A stretch of DNA of 64,000 nucleotides from Tunturiibacter gelidiferens (GCF_014201335.1 NZ_JACHEB010000008.1:124001-188000); one strand, 5' to 3'; positions 18,501 to 26,785 are shown, numbered from the stretch's first letter. The notes: a model not told the origin generated them from the letters alone. Numbers and translations are program-made.

Positions 18501-19110
18501 CGTTTTCGTCAGTGATGTCCTGGCCATCAAGAAGAATGCGCGTGGTGCGGCCGGAAACACCGCTTGTCGAAATCGCGGAGTAGCCAGCCTTTGTTGGGTC
18601 GAATGATTCCCCGCTCTGAAGGATTACTCCGGGTTCGATCTGGGCAAGATCGAGAAAGTTGCGGCCGTTAACCGGCAAAGAATCAATCTGATCCTTCGTA
18701 ATAACGTCGCTAACACCGGCCTGATCCGTATTGATCTGAAGTGCGCCTGCGTTTACCTCGACAGTCTCACTCGAGGAGCCGACCGCGAGCTTGAAATTAC
18801 CGCTAGTCGCTGTACCAGTACGAACAACAGTTTTCACCGTAAGCTTTTGAAACCCTGCGGCGTCCACAGTCACCGTGTAAGGCCCAGGAGTCAATGGACC
18901 CATGCTGTAGAAACCGCTGGCATCGGTCTTCAAAGTCTTTGAAGAGTTGGTGTCATTTCCAACGATTACGACCATGGCATCGGGCACGATTGCTCCCGTA
19001 TTGTCTGTGATCGTGCCCTGGATTGATCCCCCGTTGACCGAGACTGCCTGTCCTTGTCCGATCACCGCTGTCGCGAAGAAGAGTGCTATTACCCTTAATA
19101 GAGTCTTCAT
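15526..19110 (-). CDS. TonB-dependent receptor, Oar-like, with carboxypeptidase-regulatory N-terminal domain
   Basis: 1194 residues, ATG with GGAG seven bases upstream. Signal peptide at residues 1-22. A CarboxypepD_reg-like domain follows (SIQGTITDNTGAIVPDAMVVIVG to about residue 110), then the plug (about 125-230, including SGRTTRILLDGQDITDENVG), and a long beta-barrel of about 900 residues ending in an aromatic C-terminus (LRLNF), the signal for outer-membrane insertion. This architecture is typical of the expanded Oar/SusC-like receptors of Acidobacteriota and imports large substrates with energy from TonB. No SusD-like or enzyme gene is adjacent, so the substrate is unknown. It converges with the His/Met-rich gene across only 29 bases. 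Confidence 0.95.
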   Translation of the reverse strand: MKTLLRVIALFFATAVIGQGQAVSVNGGSIQGTITDNTGAIVPDAMVVIVGNDTNSSKTLKTDASGFYSMGPLTPGPYTVTVDAAGFQKLTVKTVVRTGTATSGNFKLAVGSSSETVEVNAGALQINTDQAGVSDVITKDQIDSLPVNGRNFLDLAQIEPGVILQSGESFDPTKAGYSAISTSGVSGRTTRILLDGQDITDENVGTTIFNVSQGAIGDFQLNRSTQDVSGEVTSTGQVLVSTNSGTNRFHGQAFYNFQDHSALFARTAGGIDTPFQRNQFGGSIGGPIIKNKLFFFANAERIKQESPVSITMTPLFSAIQAAFPTIPSPYRETYSTVRLDYDAPKGVHFFARANYDVNSSSSNFGAGYEIYNNRDNTPGIAGGADFATGHFTHSFRGSYEKFHNLLIDGTTGNSSVYNGFPGLNFRLSTAGLFSGPNIDSPQQTYQSDKQFRYDGSWTKSSHLIRYGYSINRILGGGFASFLGLAPRASLTASTELANCGTGTPGPCPSDPLNGYYAATVLFGNGQGFFTEKPGFDLPGGGVEDWREGAYVSDNWKITPSFTLTAGVRWSVDTDRANQDLPTPLCSDVTITPSPCSGNAPLFDQFQPGLGKKIHQPWANFGPQLGFAFSPGDHKTVVRAAFGIFYEGDVFNNTLNSRQALIKTGLFNDTNHSICGGTNSLTLPDGSVVTSDGGVSIATICGEPLSQAGQHFINLQNLFQQVTQSVGPASNGQYVGNTLTIIGAYAAPYRTPYSEQYNGGIQREIFKGGILSVDYVHNSTLKIAQQIDVNRLGAARTLNTAAAQNAIAATTNAFHCTGGYSSVAINCAIAAGAQIADFATNGLDAGNTFLNANPASYNGLTVATGAAFPGINPSLGEGLFLFPTGRSGYDALQVVFREQKAHPIPGVMSSNLQISYSFSRAVSTANPATNNGNTGVGDQFFSSPSYDYDNPTAYIGRSGLDHTHEISFGGSATLKYGLQLGIIGHFFSPAATNLYLDNGGTSGSATGGIFQSDVTGDGTIGDIVPGTQPGAFMHQYKGNNLNKLISQYNATEAGQFTPAGQAVIAAGLMTPGQLGALQGTQQPISPVPEATGPENVYYRNLDLSASYPIRLSRVREGMSLVPGIAFYNVGNFSNFKDYINGTLANTTTAQGGALSGLLNGPNSFADHDLNRVQRGSGTSDIGGPRTTEFQLRLNF

Positions 19111-19712
19111 GGTTGGTCTCCTGTGCCTCGCAAAATCATCAATGCGACACCGCGATGCATGATCGCGGGTCGACAGCTATATTTCAGATCGACCTTTCGC
19201 CAACTGAATTGCAATTGACGCGGTCGTTTTAGTTAGGCATGGGTTCCATCGGATCCATTCGTGAGAGCATGGTGAGCGGCCATACTTGTTCGCACACCCC
19301 TTCGCTTCACGCACTGAGGAGTTCCGATCCGAGATGGAACAGATAGGAATCACGCCTGGGTTCTATTTATCCGCCGTTCAACGCTGTGAGGGTGGAATTT
19401 GTTCCAACGCGCTGACAATATGGTGGAATCTTCCGAAGAGCAGCGGGACCATTCAAGATCTTCCCTTTCGGTCTTGGGAGATTTGACGAGACAGGCTCGC
19501 ATCGAAAGCTGGGACATCCAAATTCGCAACACCCTGTTAGCCACGAATTACTCGAAATAATCTAATCCGTTACTTCGTACGATTGACTTTAGGAGAAACA
19601 GGAGGGGACTGCTATGGCCACTTCTAAAAAATTTTGCATAGCCACTCTTTGAACGCGATGCATGCATCCTGCGAAGCCCGCTGTCGCAGGTAACCTCTAA
19701 ATAACTCTCCAG
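19111..19712. other. Intergenic region between TonB receptor and phosphatase gene
   Basis: About 600 bases with no supported gene. It carries the upstream region of the TonB receptor, including a weak promoter candidate at 19176-19203, and the 3' flank of the phosphatase gene. Several short frames are present but show no coding features. Confidence 0.6.
19176..19203 (-). promoter_or_regulatory. Weak promoter candidate for TonB receptor
   Basis: On the minus strand TTGGCG and TATAGC are separated by 16 bases and end 66 bases before the start codon at 19110. This is a consensus match only. Confidence 0.3.
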
Positions 19713-21350
19713 TCATTTAGGCACAATACCGCCGCCTTCGTACCGCACCTCCAGTAGGGTGCAGTCGTCCTCAGCTGGGTTTGGAGATCGAAAGTTCTCA
19801 ACATGTTCAAGAATCGAATCCAGATCCTCAAAGTGAGCAACAGAGATCAGTCCCGAATCGCCAAATTGTTCGCCAGAATTATTCTCTGCCTCAGTAATTC
19901 CGTCGGTTGCCAAAAGAAGACGTTCCCCTGGACGCAAAGCGACGTGACCGGAGATGTAGCTCGCATCGGCAATGAGCCCGACAACAAGACTGCTTGCTTC
20001 CAAACGTCGCACTTCCCTACCTAGAATTGCAATAGGCTGGATGGTGCCGCAGTTCAGGTATTCGACCGACCCGTCCGGAAATAACCTAACCAAAATCATC
20101 GTCGCATATTTTCCGGTCTTGCGACTGCACAGAAACTGGTTCACCAGAGACGCTATTTCAGGAAGAGTGAAGCCCGCGAGCAGTTGAGAGTGAATAATTC
20201 CTTGCATCGTAGCCGCAACGATGGCGGCAGAAACTCCTTTGCCAGATACATCTGCAACGACTGCGCAAACGCTGTCGCTAAGAGCGACCGCGTCATAGAA
20301 GTCTCCACCGATGGCGAGACAAGGGACGCTCCTTGCCTGCAGCGTTGCATACGGAATGGTTGGCAACGAAATAGACATGAGTTCGCTATGGATCTTGGCG
20401 GCCACCGCAAGCTCTTCCCGCGCCTGCCGCGCACTTGATTCCGCCTCTACAAGCAGAGCATTATGCAAGAGTGCTGACGCCTCTGTAGCCAAAGTGTCGA
20501 GCAAGTGATGGTCGATCTCACTCAGTTCTCCGAGACTGATTCGGCTATCGAGATACAGCAAACCAAGCAACTGGGCAGGTTCGTCCTCTGAGGCTCGCGT
20601 TCGCAATGGAATACTGTAAATGCTACGTATTCTATTAGCCACGATGCTCGACCATTCCGATGCTTTTTTATCGGCGAATGTATCGCTGATCGAGAACTTC
20701 GACTCACTGTCGATTGCTATTTCCATAGCCCTGCGTGAGACAGTCGAATCTTCCTCCACCACGTTTCCGTGGGCGTCAAGCCCCTGCGCCAGATGCAGGT
20801 CCCCCACCTCCTGAAGAAAAACGAACCCTCGTTCCAGTCCCGTAAGCTGCAAGGCCAAATGGAGAAACGCGCCGAGAATGTCTCCAATCGCGCCTCCCTC
20901 GTTGAGTTGCCTCGCCGCACGTAAGAGCCAGTTCAACTTGTCCATTTCACGGACGGCTGGACTCAGTTCGTCAGGGAAGGCTTGTAGTTCGCTAAGCGAA
21001 GAAAGCAGATGAACGGCTGAGGACCGTGAAGTGGAGGTGGTTTTAACATCTTCTCGAAGGTGAAACCTCAAATGTGGCCCTTTGAGAGAACCCATTTGAA
21101 GTACGTCCCCAAACCGCAGCATTGACTTCTCAACGCGCACCGAATTCACAAACGTTCCGTGCGTGCTGTTCCGATCAACGACAGTATAGCTATCGGCGTC
21201 TCGCACTATTAACGCATGCCGACGTGAAACCCAGGGATCGTCGAGCACAATGTCTTCAGACGGCGACCGGCCAATAGACGTTGAATTGCGATTGAGAGAA
21301 AAACTGTGATGTCCCTTGGCGTCGGAGTAGCTAAGCACAACATTGCGCAT
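19713..21350 (-). CDS. FHA-GAF-PP2C (SpoIIE/RsbU-type) protein phosphatase
   Basis: 545 residues from the ATG at 21348-21350, which has AGAGGA about 11 bases upstream. An in-frame GTG fifteen codons earlier is possible. The N-terminal FHA domain (about residues 10-95) has the phosphothreonine-binding pattern SIGRSPSEDI, SRRHALI and NSTHGTFVN. A GAF-like sensor domain spans about 145-310. The C-terminal PP2C/SpoIIE phosphatase domain has its metal-binding aspartates in IGGDFYD, ADVSGKGVSAAIVAA and LLLATDGITEAEN. Such proteins dephosphorylate anti-anti-sigma factors or kinase substrates. The FHA domain suggests recruitment by a Ser/Thr kinase, and a kinase gene lies 1.3 kb away at 22677. It is divergent from the haem-sensor gene. 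Confidence 0.93.
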   Translation of the reverse strand: MRNVVLSYSDAKGHHSFSLNRNSTSIGRSPSEDIVLDDPWVSRRHALIVRDADSYTVVDRNSTHGTFVNSVRVEKSMLRFGDVLQMGSLKGPHLRFHLREDVKTTSTSRSSAVHLLSSLSELQAFPDELSPAVREMDKLNWLLRAARQLNEGGAIGDILGAFLHLALQLTGLERGFVFLQEVGDLHLAQGLDAHGNVVEEDSTVSRRAMEIAIDSESKFSISDTFADKKASEWSSIVANRIRSIYSIPLRTRASEDEPAQLLGLLYLDSRISLGELSEIDHHLLDTLATEASALLHNALLVEAESSARQAREELAVAAKIHSELMSISLPTIPYATLQARSVPCLAIGGDFYDAVALSDSVCAVVADVSGKGVSAAIVAATMQGIIHSQLLAGFTLPEIASLVNQFLCSRKTGKYATMILVRLFPDGSVEYLNCGTIQPIAILGREVRRLEASSLVVGLIADASYISGHVALRPGERLLLATDGITEAENNSGEQFGDSGLISVAHFEDLDSILEHVENFRSPNPAEDDCTLLEVRYEGGGIVPK

Positions 21351-21794
21351 AATCAAACGATTCCTCTTAGCGAAGGTAGACTCGATTTTGAACACACGCT
21401 TCTTCGACGAAATGCTGCGAGTTTGCCCTCGGGAGGGACGCCCCCCACGCTTCGCTCAACCTATCGAGTTAGTCTCTAGTGCACTAACCAGATTGATTCA
21501 GAATACCGAATCACGGGCTATGATACATCGCTGAAACAAAACGCGTTTCCCTTCTGTCGTCAACCATCACCTCAAACCTCGATGAGGCCGCCCGCGGTAG
21601 CGATCTATTCAAAAGGAATGACGCCGCTCCACTTCAAGCGGCTTCGGCAATTTGTCGTCGGCAGGCGACTGCTCGTCTGCCAAGACCAGAAATCAAATCA
21701 CAAAGACTGCCATAGTCACTGGCCATCAAGAAAGAGCGGTGCGAAATAGCCTATTCTCATAGGTGACAGTTGTTTAGAAAGAGAGGGTTAACCT
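21351..21794. other. Divergent intergenic region, phosphatase / haem sensor
   Basis: About 440 bases between divergently transcribed signalling genes, presumably holding both promoters. No convincing promoter pair, operator or RNA is recognised. Confidence 0.5.
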
Positions 21795-22670
21795 TTGAAG
21801 CTCTTGGCGAAGTTCAACATTTTGCTGATCTTGCTATTTGGTATCGGCCTGCTTTTCGTATCGCGACTCTCACGCGGGTTTCTCGAAGAGAACGCACGCG
21901 AGCAGACCCTGCAACAGGCGAAGCTGATGCTCTCCAGTGCGCAGTCAACCAGAGACTACACCGAGCAGGAGTTGGATCCTCTGCTCGAAACCACGCCTGA
22001 AAGTACCAAGCGTTTCCTCCCTCAGAGCATTCCATTTTACGCGGCAACCGTGACGTTCAACCATCTACGCAAAGACTATCCGGATTACACCTACAAAGAG
22101 GCGGCTCTGAACCCTACCAACCCCCGGGACAGAGCAGACCAATGGGAGGTCGATATTATTGATTATTTCCGAAATCATCCAGACAAAAAGCAGTTGGTCG
22201 GCGAACGGCAAACGGCCACGGGCACATCAATCTCACTATCACAACCGATCACCACAAATCAGAGCTGTCTGGTGTGCCACGGGTCCGCTGCCGCAGCGCC
22301 ACCGACCGAAATTCTCACCTACGGCAGCGCAAATGGATTTGGGTGGACCCTAAACGAAATCATCGGGGCTCAGATTGTCTCAGTGCCAACGGCCGTAGCC
22401 GAAGGAATTGCCTCTCGCCTTTATCACACGCTACTGATCTATATATCCGCAACGTTCCTTGCTACTTTAGCAGTCATCGATTTGGGACTTTACTTCATCG
22501 TCATTCGACCCGTGCGCCGACTTGCTGCAACTGCCGATCTGATAAGCAACGGAGATCTCGACCAACCCGAATTCACCTATAAGGGAAAAGACGAGATCGC
22601 TGAGGTCACCGCCTCGTTCAACCGGATGTACGTTAGCCTCAAGAAGGCAATCCAGATGCTCGATAGGTAG
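21795..22670 (+). CDS. Membrane haem sensor: Tll0287-like domain plus HAMP, no output domain
   Basis: 291 residues from a TTG start. A first membrane helix (about residues 7-25) leads to an extracytoplasmic domain of the Tll0287-like type (DUF3365, about 35-200). It contains a single c-type haem attachment motif, CLVCHG, near residue 160, preceded by QPITTNQS. A second helix (about 213-238) and a HAMP domain (VIRPVRRLAATADLISNGDLDQPEF to the end) follow. There is no histidine kinase, cyclase or methyl-accepting domain after HAMP, so the protein must signal through a partner. It sits between the divergent FHA-GAF-PP2C phosphatase and a convergent Ser/Thr kinase, likely partners. The role as a redox or gas sensor is inferred from the family. 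Confidence 0.88.
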   Translation: MKLLAKFNILLILLFGIGLLFVSRLSRGFLEENAREQTLQQAKLMLSSAQSTRDYTEQELDPLLETTPESTKRFLPQSIPFYAATVTFNHLRKDYPDYTYKEAALNPTNPRDRADQWEVDIIDYFRNHPDKKQLVGERQTATGTSISLSQPITTNQSCLVCHGSAAAAPPTEILTYGSANGFGWTLNEIIGAQIVSVPTAVAEGIASRLYHTLLIYISATFLATLAVIDLGLYFIVIRPVRRLAATADLISNGDLDQPEFTYKGKDEIAEVTASFNRMYVSLKKAIQMLDR

Positions 22671-22676
22671 AAATTT

Positions 22677-23798
22677 CTACTTGGGGACGGAGGATTTTCG
22701 TCGAATAGCGAGAAAAGTTTTGCGCCTTTCCTCGGGGCCAATCTCCGCCGCAACCATTTCATAGAGATCGTCCAGGGTGAGCGCCCTTTTGGCAGCACGA
22801 CTCACCACAATCTTGGCGATTGGTCCGAGATGATATGCCAGATCACGGACTATCACCTCAAGCATACTCGACTCGAAAACCGCCTTCTCAGGCCTGCTTG
22901 AACCGAAGCCAACCTCAGCATCCGGGTGACCGTTACGCATCCGATCGGGATGGGAAGAGATCACCAACGTCGTCGTCTCGCCAGAACGAAGTGTACCTAG
23001 GGCTCCTAGAAAATCTTTTGCGGTCTGGAAGCGATCTGCGGGGGATTTCGCCAGAGATTTCAACACGATCTCCGAAAGACGAACAGGAAGGTCGGAGTTG
23101 ATTGTGGTCGGATTGATAGGCTCGGACTTCAAATGCCCGTTGGCTATGGAGTACTCACTAGGACCGTCGAACGGAAGGCGTCCTGTGACCAGTTGATAGA
23201 GGGTTACGCCAACCGAATAAACATCGGACCGTGCATCAATTTGCTCTCCCAGCACCTGCTCGGGCGACATGTAATGCAGCGAGCCTAAAATCGTGCCTGT
23301 CCGAGTAAACTCGGGGCCAAGCGCCGGGATGGCTAGTCCAAAATCCAACAGCTTAACTTGGTCGTTGTTACCTATCATGATGTTCGACGGCTTCACATCA
23401 CGGTGAATGATTTTACGCTCATGCGCGTAGGCTAAGCCGGCAAGAACCTGTTGGATGTAGTTGAGGCTCGTCCCTAACATTAAGGGACTTGCATTGAGTT
23501 TTGCGCCAAGCGTCAGGCCCTCAACGAACTCCATGATCATGATCAGTTCGCCCTCGTGACGGAAGGCGGTGTGGAGGGCTGTGATATTCGGGTGATGAAG
23601 ACTGGCCAATAACTGAATCTCGCGAAGAAAGCGTCCAACTATCTCTTCGGTCACAGGCCGGCCTGAGGCAAGAACTTTTAGCGCCTCGACCCTGTGCGAA
23701 ATCGTATGACGCACCCGATATACCTGCCCCATACCCCCGACACCGAGGGTGCCTGTCACTTCATAGTCACCGATTTGGTCCCCAATCGTGATGGACAT
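22677..23798 (-). CDS. Hanks-type serine/threonine protein kinase
   Basis: 373 residues, ATG start. All key kinase elements are visible: glycine loop LGVGGMGQVYRV (about 18-29), ATP-binding Lys41 in EALKVL, Glu60 in FLREIQLL, catalytic HRDVKPSN at 132-139, DFG at 152-154, and an APE-like MSPEQVLG. The activation segment is rich in Thr and Ser (TRTGTILGS). The C-terminal 90 residues form a separate basic region ending in RRKSSVPK, with no membrane segment or PASTA repeat, so the enzyme is cytoplasmic. Its stop codon lies six bases from that of the convergent haem-sensor gene. It follows the HprK-like gene by 67 bases and could be co-transcribed with the PqqD module. Confidence 0.95.
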   Translation of the reverse strand: MSITIGDQIGDYEVTGTLGVGGMGQVYRVRHTISHRVEALKVLASGRPVTEEIVGRFLREIQLLASLHHPNITALHTAFRHEGELIMIMEFVEGLTLGAKLNASPLMLGTSLNYIQQVLAGLAYAHERKIIHRDVKPSNIMIGNNDQVKLLDFGLAIPALGPEFTRTGTILGSLHYMSPEQVLGEQIDARSDVYSVGVTLYQLVTGRLPFDGPSEYSIANGHLKSEPINPTTINSDLPVRLSEIVLKSLAKSPADRFQTAKDFLGALGTLRSGETTTLVISSHPDRMRNGHPDAEVGFGSSRPEKAVFESSMLEVIVRDLAYHLGPIAKIVVSRAAKRALTLDDLYEMVAAEIGPEERRKTFLAIRRKSSVPK

Positions 23799-23865
23799 GG
23801 CCTAGATATCCATTCTACTTGGTATCTACGCGCTCATCTCGGGGATTTGACAGACGCAGGATGCG

Positions 23866-24666
23866 TCAAAGTGGGCTTCCAACCAACTGTAGAATTTGGC
23901 TGACAGCCTCGTCAGCTTCGGGGCGGCGCCCAACGTAACATTTGGCTCCCCCGACTGCATATTGGAAGGCTGCAACCATATTTGGAGATTCCGACAAAAT
24001 GTGAGGAGTGTTACGCAAGAGAATCAGAAGTGCTTCGCTTTGACAGACCGCCGTGACACTCCAGGTGCTTTCAGCCAAGTACTCAAGGGCCAGAATCCAG
24101 CCAACCGGCACTGCGCGGTCCCCTGTGTGGGCATTGCACTCCGCCGGAAGCCACGGAGATTGCTCAGGAGAGCCATTACGGAGGAGTAAAGGCCGTGGAT
24201 ATGGGTGTACGCGCCCGGCTGAATCGATCAACGCGTACTCATCGGAGAAATAAGTAGCACCTCGCCGCAACAGCTCGGCCACTAGCGACGATTTTCCCGC
24301 ATGAGTGATGCCCGGCAGCAGCAATGCCTGTTCCCCCAACAGGACGGCACCTGCATGCACAGCGTGGAGCTCCGTCAGGCGTCGAATGACGACATCATCC
24401 AGCGCCTTTATGAGATCCGGCACCAAGATTGTCGCCTGGGCTGCAGATGACTGCATAACGCCGTCAACGGACAACTGAAATTGATCCGCAACTCTGTCTA
24501 TTCGGATGAAGATGTCAGCCTTGTAAATGGCATTAGCTCTTCTCGGAAGCGATGGGAAGACATAGCGTTCCAAGATGATGTAGGTCTCAAGACAATTTGC
24601 TGCTACACGAACGTCGCAGTCGAAGGCGCGCACTTCAAAACCGTAGATGGCATCTCTATCACTCAA
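23866..24666 (-). CDS. HPr-kinase-like protein of a PqqD/HprK/nucleotidyltransferase module
   Basis: 266 residues from a TTG start; the start is uncertain. The centre holds a P-loop of HprK type (GITHAGKSSLVAELLRRGA, about residues 119-137), followed by the strand FSDEYALID (140-148), matching the acidic motif of HPr-kinase-like enzymes. The N-terminal 100 residues are variable. Proteins of this group are annotated as hypothetical or serine kinases. Relatives occur in lasso-peptide clusters, where one is known to phosphorylate the precursor peptide. The gene lies downstream of the PqqD-fusion gene and near a nucleotidyltransferase-fold gene, a recurrent trio. A decayed relative lies at 26955-27275. 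The target is unknown. Confidence 0.82.
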   Translation of the reverse strand: MSDRDAIYGFEVRAFDCDVRVAANCLETYIILERYVFPSLPRRANAIYKADIFIRIDRVADQFQLSVDGVMQSSAAQATILVPDLIKALDDVVIRRLTELHAVHAGAVLLGEQALLLPGITHAGKSSLVAELLRRGATYFSDEYALIDSAGRVHPYPRPLLLRNGSPEQSPWLPAECNAHTGDRAVPVGWILALEYLAESTWSVTAVCQSEALLILLRNTPHILSESPNMVAAFQYAVGGAKCYVGRRPEADEAVSQILQLVGSPL

Positions 24667-24837
24667 TTATGCCGCCCAAGGTCGCAATCCCAAATAATTC
24701 TCCGTCCTGCGTACTCATTGGGCACACAGTTCAGATGGGCGCGGAGTTTAGTGATCCGGCCCATACCCCTAGAACAATCGGATTTAGATCGCCACTGTGG
24801 AAGCGCTGAAAAGCATATGCAACTTTCCTTATTCCCT

Positions 24838-25290
24838 CTAGTCTTCGCACTTGGGCTTTGTACTCTTACAGGGCTTTGGTTTTGGCTTTGGGTCGCCCTT
24901 TTGGCCACCAGAAGATGCTTTTTTGGCGTATGCTCTCTGTTCCCCGATTGATAATGACACGACGAGAGGTAGAGCGATGGCACTCATCGTTGTGATGAAT
25001 TGGCGCCTGGATGACTCTGAAGGCGTTCCCGATGTTTTGACCAGTTTCTTATCATGCAATTGCCGAATTGCCTCTTCCGCAAGCTCTTCGCTTATCCCGG
25101 GGTCAAATGATTGCTGCATTTTTTCCGTCACTCCGGCGAGTGTTGTCCGGTCGCTGCAAGCATCCCACGCGGCGCCGGCCGTCGAATTCAATGCGAAAAC
25201 CGCCTCGTTCTCGACGTCGAGAATGACCGTTGAACCGTCGGGCAGCTTGTTTACCACCAAGGCATCTGAATTGGTACGTTCAATCTGCAT
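24838..25290 (-). CDS. PqqD-domain protein with internal twin-arginine-like signal and Lys/Pro/Cys tail
   Basis: 150 residues, ATG with AGAGGT upstream. Residues 5-88 form a PqqD-like winged-helix domain (LPDGSTVILDVENEAVFALNSTAGAAWD, then a helix ending EEAIRQLHDKKLV). PqqD-like domains bind leader peptides in RiPP pathways. After it comes SRRQF (94-98), a hydrophobic stretch (99-115) and a signal-peptidase-like AYA (120-122), so a secretion-type signal sits in the middle of the protein. The remaining 28-residue tail is rich in Lys and Pro and has two Cys (141, 148). If cut at AYA, this tail would be released outside. It heads the minus-strand operon with the HprK-like gene. The precursor role is my inference. 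Confidence 0.85.
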   Translation of the reverse strand: MQIERTNSDALVVNKLPDGSTVILDVENEAVFALNSTAGAAWDACSDRTTLAGVTEKMQQSFDPGISEELAEEAIRQLHDKKLVKTSGTPSESSRRQFITTMSAIALPLVVSLSIGEQRAYAKKASSGGQKGDPKPKPKPCKSTKPKCED

Positions 25291-25645
25291 ATTGACCTCT
25301 CTCTTTGTGTATCCTCAAGCGGTCGTTCGTTTCCCCCTTCGATACTCGTAAGAATACGAGAGTTTCTTTGTTCTGCAAACAAACATCTTTGGTAACAAGA
25401 CCTCTTTTGTCAGGCGTCTAAGTTGCGGAGGAGGCGTAGTAAGCATATTGCATGTTGATAGCCAAAATATAATCCCTAAAAATCAAGTACGCTGGCCAAA
25501 TCTACTAAGGAAAACACGCACAAGATTGCATTGAAAAGAAGAAGAACAGTATCCCTTCCGCCAGAACTTGATCGGGAAAACGCTTGATACTATCAGAACG
25601 TAAGTCGCAACATATTGCGACATGTCTTTGCGACCGGAGAAGTTG
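25291..25645. other. Divergent intergenic region of the PqqD module
   Basis: This region lies between the PqqD-fusion gene (minus) and the nucleotidyltransferase-fold gene (plus) and presumably contains both promoters. It is more AT-rich than its surroundings. The one clear element is the inverted repeat at 25604-25621. Confidence 0.5.
25604..25621. promoter_or_regulatory. Perfect inverted repeat in leader of nucleotidyltransferase-fold gene
   Basis: Arms GTCGCAA and TTGCGAC are separated by CATA. It ends 24 bases before the preferred start at 25646. It could be an operator or a small leader hairpin. Confidence 0.45.
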
Positions 25646-26785
25646 ATGCGAGCAGATCTCGAATCGTGCGCACTACTACGTGCAATTGCGCGTTCGAGCG
25701 ATGCAAAACAAGTCCCTCGCCTTGCGGCTAACGTCCGGGACTGGAACTCGCTCCTTGAACTGGCTGAGGAGCATCGTGTTTTGCCTATGTTATTTTTGCG
25801 GCTTGTGGACATGGGTCCGCCAGTTCCGCAGTTCGTCCTCGAGCATCTGCGAACCGAATACGAAACTAACATGTTCAACACTCTGGCGAATGCAGTGGAA
25901 TTGATTGCCGTGCTCAAAGCATTCGAAGACAAGATGATTCCGGCCATGCCGTTTAAGGGGGTTGTGCTGGGTGCGTCTATCTATCACGACCTTACCACGC
26001 GTCCTGCCGGCGATCTAGATTTGCTCATCCATTATAGGGATCTCGTGCAGGCTACAACTGTTGCTCTCGAAAGAGGATACGAACTAGAAACTCCAGTGAA
26101 TGCGGATGGAACGCCAGCAAATTTGGACTATTACGAATACCATTTTGAACGAAAAACAGACGGAAGGGTGCTAGAGCTTCGGTGGAGACTTGATCCTACT
26201 ATGCCAAGGTTTAGGCGCGACCTTGGTTTGGATTGGGTGTGGCCAAGGCGGCGAACCACGGTGCTGGCGGGTGCAGACGTTCCGGATATGAGTCCCGAGA
26301 TCACGTTGCTGATGCTTTGTATGCATGGGAGCAAACATGTGTGGTCGCGACTTCTCTGGATCTGCGACGTCGCGCAGCTACTGGCTTCGTCGCCTGGCCT
26401 TGATTGGAAAGAGGTCACCTATGAAGCGAAAGAGGCGGGGTTAAGCCGAACGCTCGCTCTGGGCATACTGCTTGCGCGTCGAGTGGCTGGAGCCACAGTC
26501 CCTCAAGCGATCCTGCAGTGCTTTGAAGCGGACACGACTGCGCGGCTCCTCGCGCAACATATCCAGAACAATTTATTTGATGCTCCGGGCAGCACGCCAC
26601 CGGGCCATATTCCCTACAATATCCAGTTGCTCGACTTCCGCGATCGGGTGAGGTTCCTGTTATCAATGGACCTCCTGCGACCGAATGAGAGAGATCAGGC
26701 AGTGTTCCCTCTGCCAAAATCGCTCCATGCCCTCTACTATCTAATACGACCCATCCGCATATTCTTGGACAGATCGGCGAGATGA
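25646..26785 (+). CDS. Nucleotidyltransferase-fold protein (NTP_transf_5-like) of PqqD module
   Basis: 379 residues from the ATG at 25646, chosen because GGAG lies six bases upstream. An ATG at 25622 directly abuts the inverted repeat and has no ribosome-binding site. The sequence matches the uncharacterised nucleotidyltransferase family PF14907: an N-terminal helical part, a conserved MPFKGVVLG lysine segment (about 101-109) and the catalytic-type aspartates in RPAGDLDLLI (Asp123 and Asp125). A His/Glu-containing region follows (EYHFERKTDGRVLELRW), then a helical C-terminus. Such proteins recur with PqqD and HprK-like genes, but their substrate is unknown. Nucleotidylation of a peptide or sugar is possible. 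It is divergent from the PqqD-fusion gene. Confidence 0.85.
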   Translation: MRADLESCALLRAIARSSDAKQVPRLAANVRDWNSLLELAEEHRVLPMLFLRLVDMGPPVPQFVLEHLRTEYETNMFNTLANAVELIAVLKAFEDKMIPAMPFKGVVLGASIYHDLTTRPAGDLDLLIHYRDLVQATTVALERGYELETPVNADGTPANLDYYEYHFERKTDGRVLELRWRLDPTMPRFRRDLGLDWVWPRRRTTVLAGADVPDMSPEITLLMLCMHGSKHVWSRLLWICDVAQLLASSPGLDWKEVTYEAKEAGLSRTLALGILLARRVAGATVPQAILQCFEADTTARLLAQHIQNNLFDAPGSTPPGHIPYNIQLLDFRDRVRFLLSMDLLRPNERDQAVFPLPKSLHALYYLIRPIRIFLDRSAR

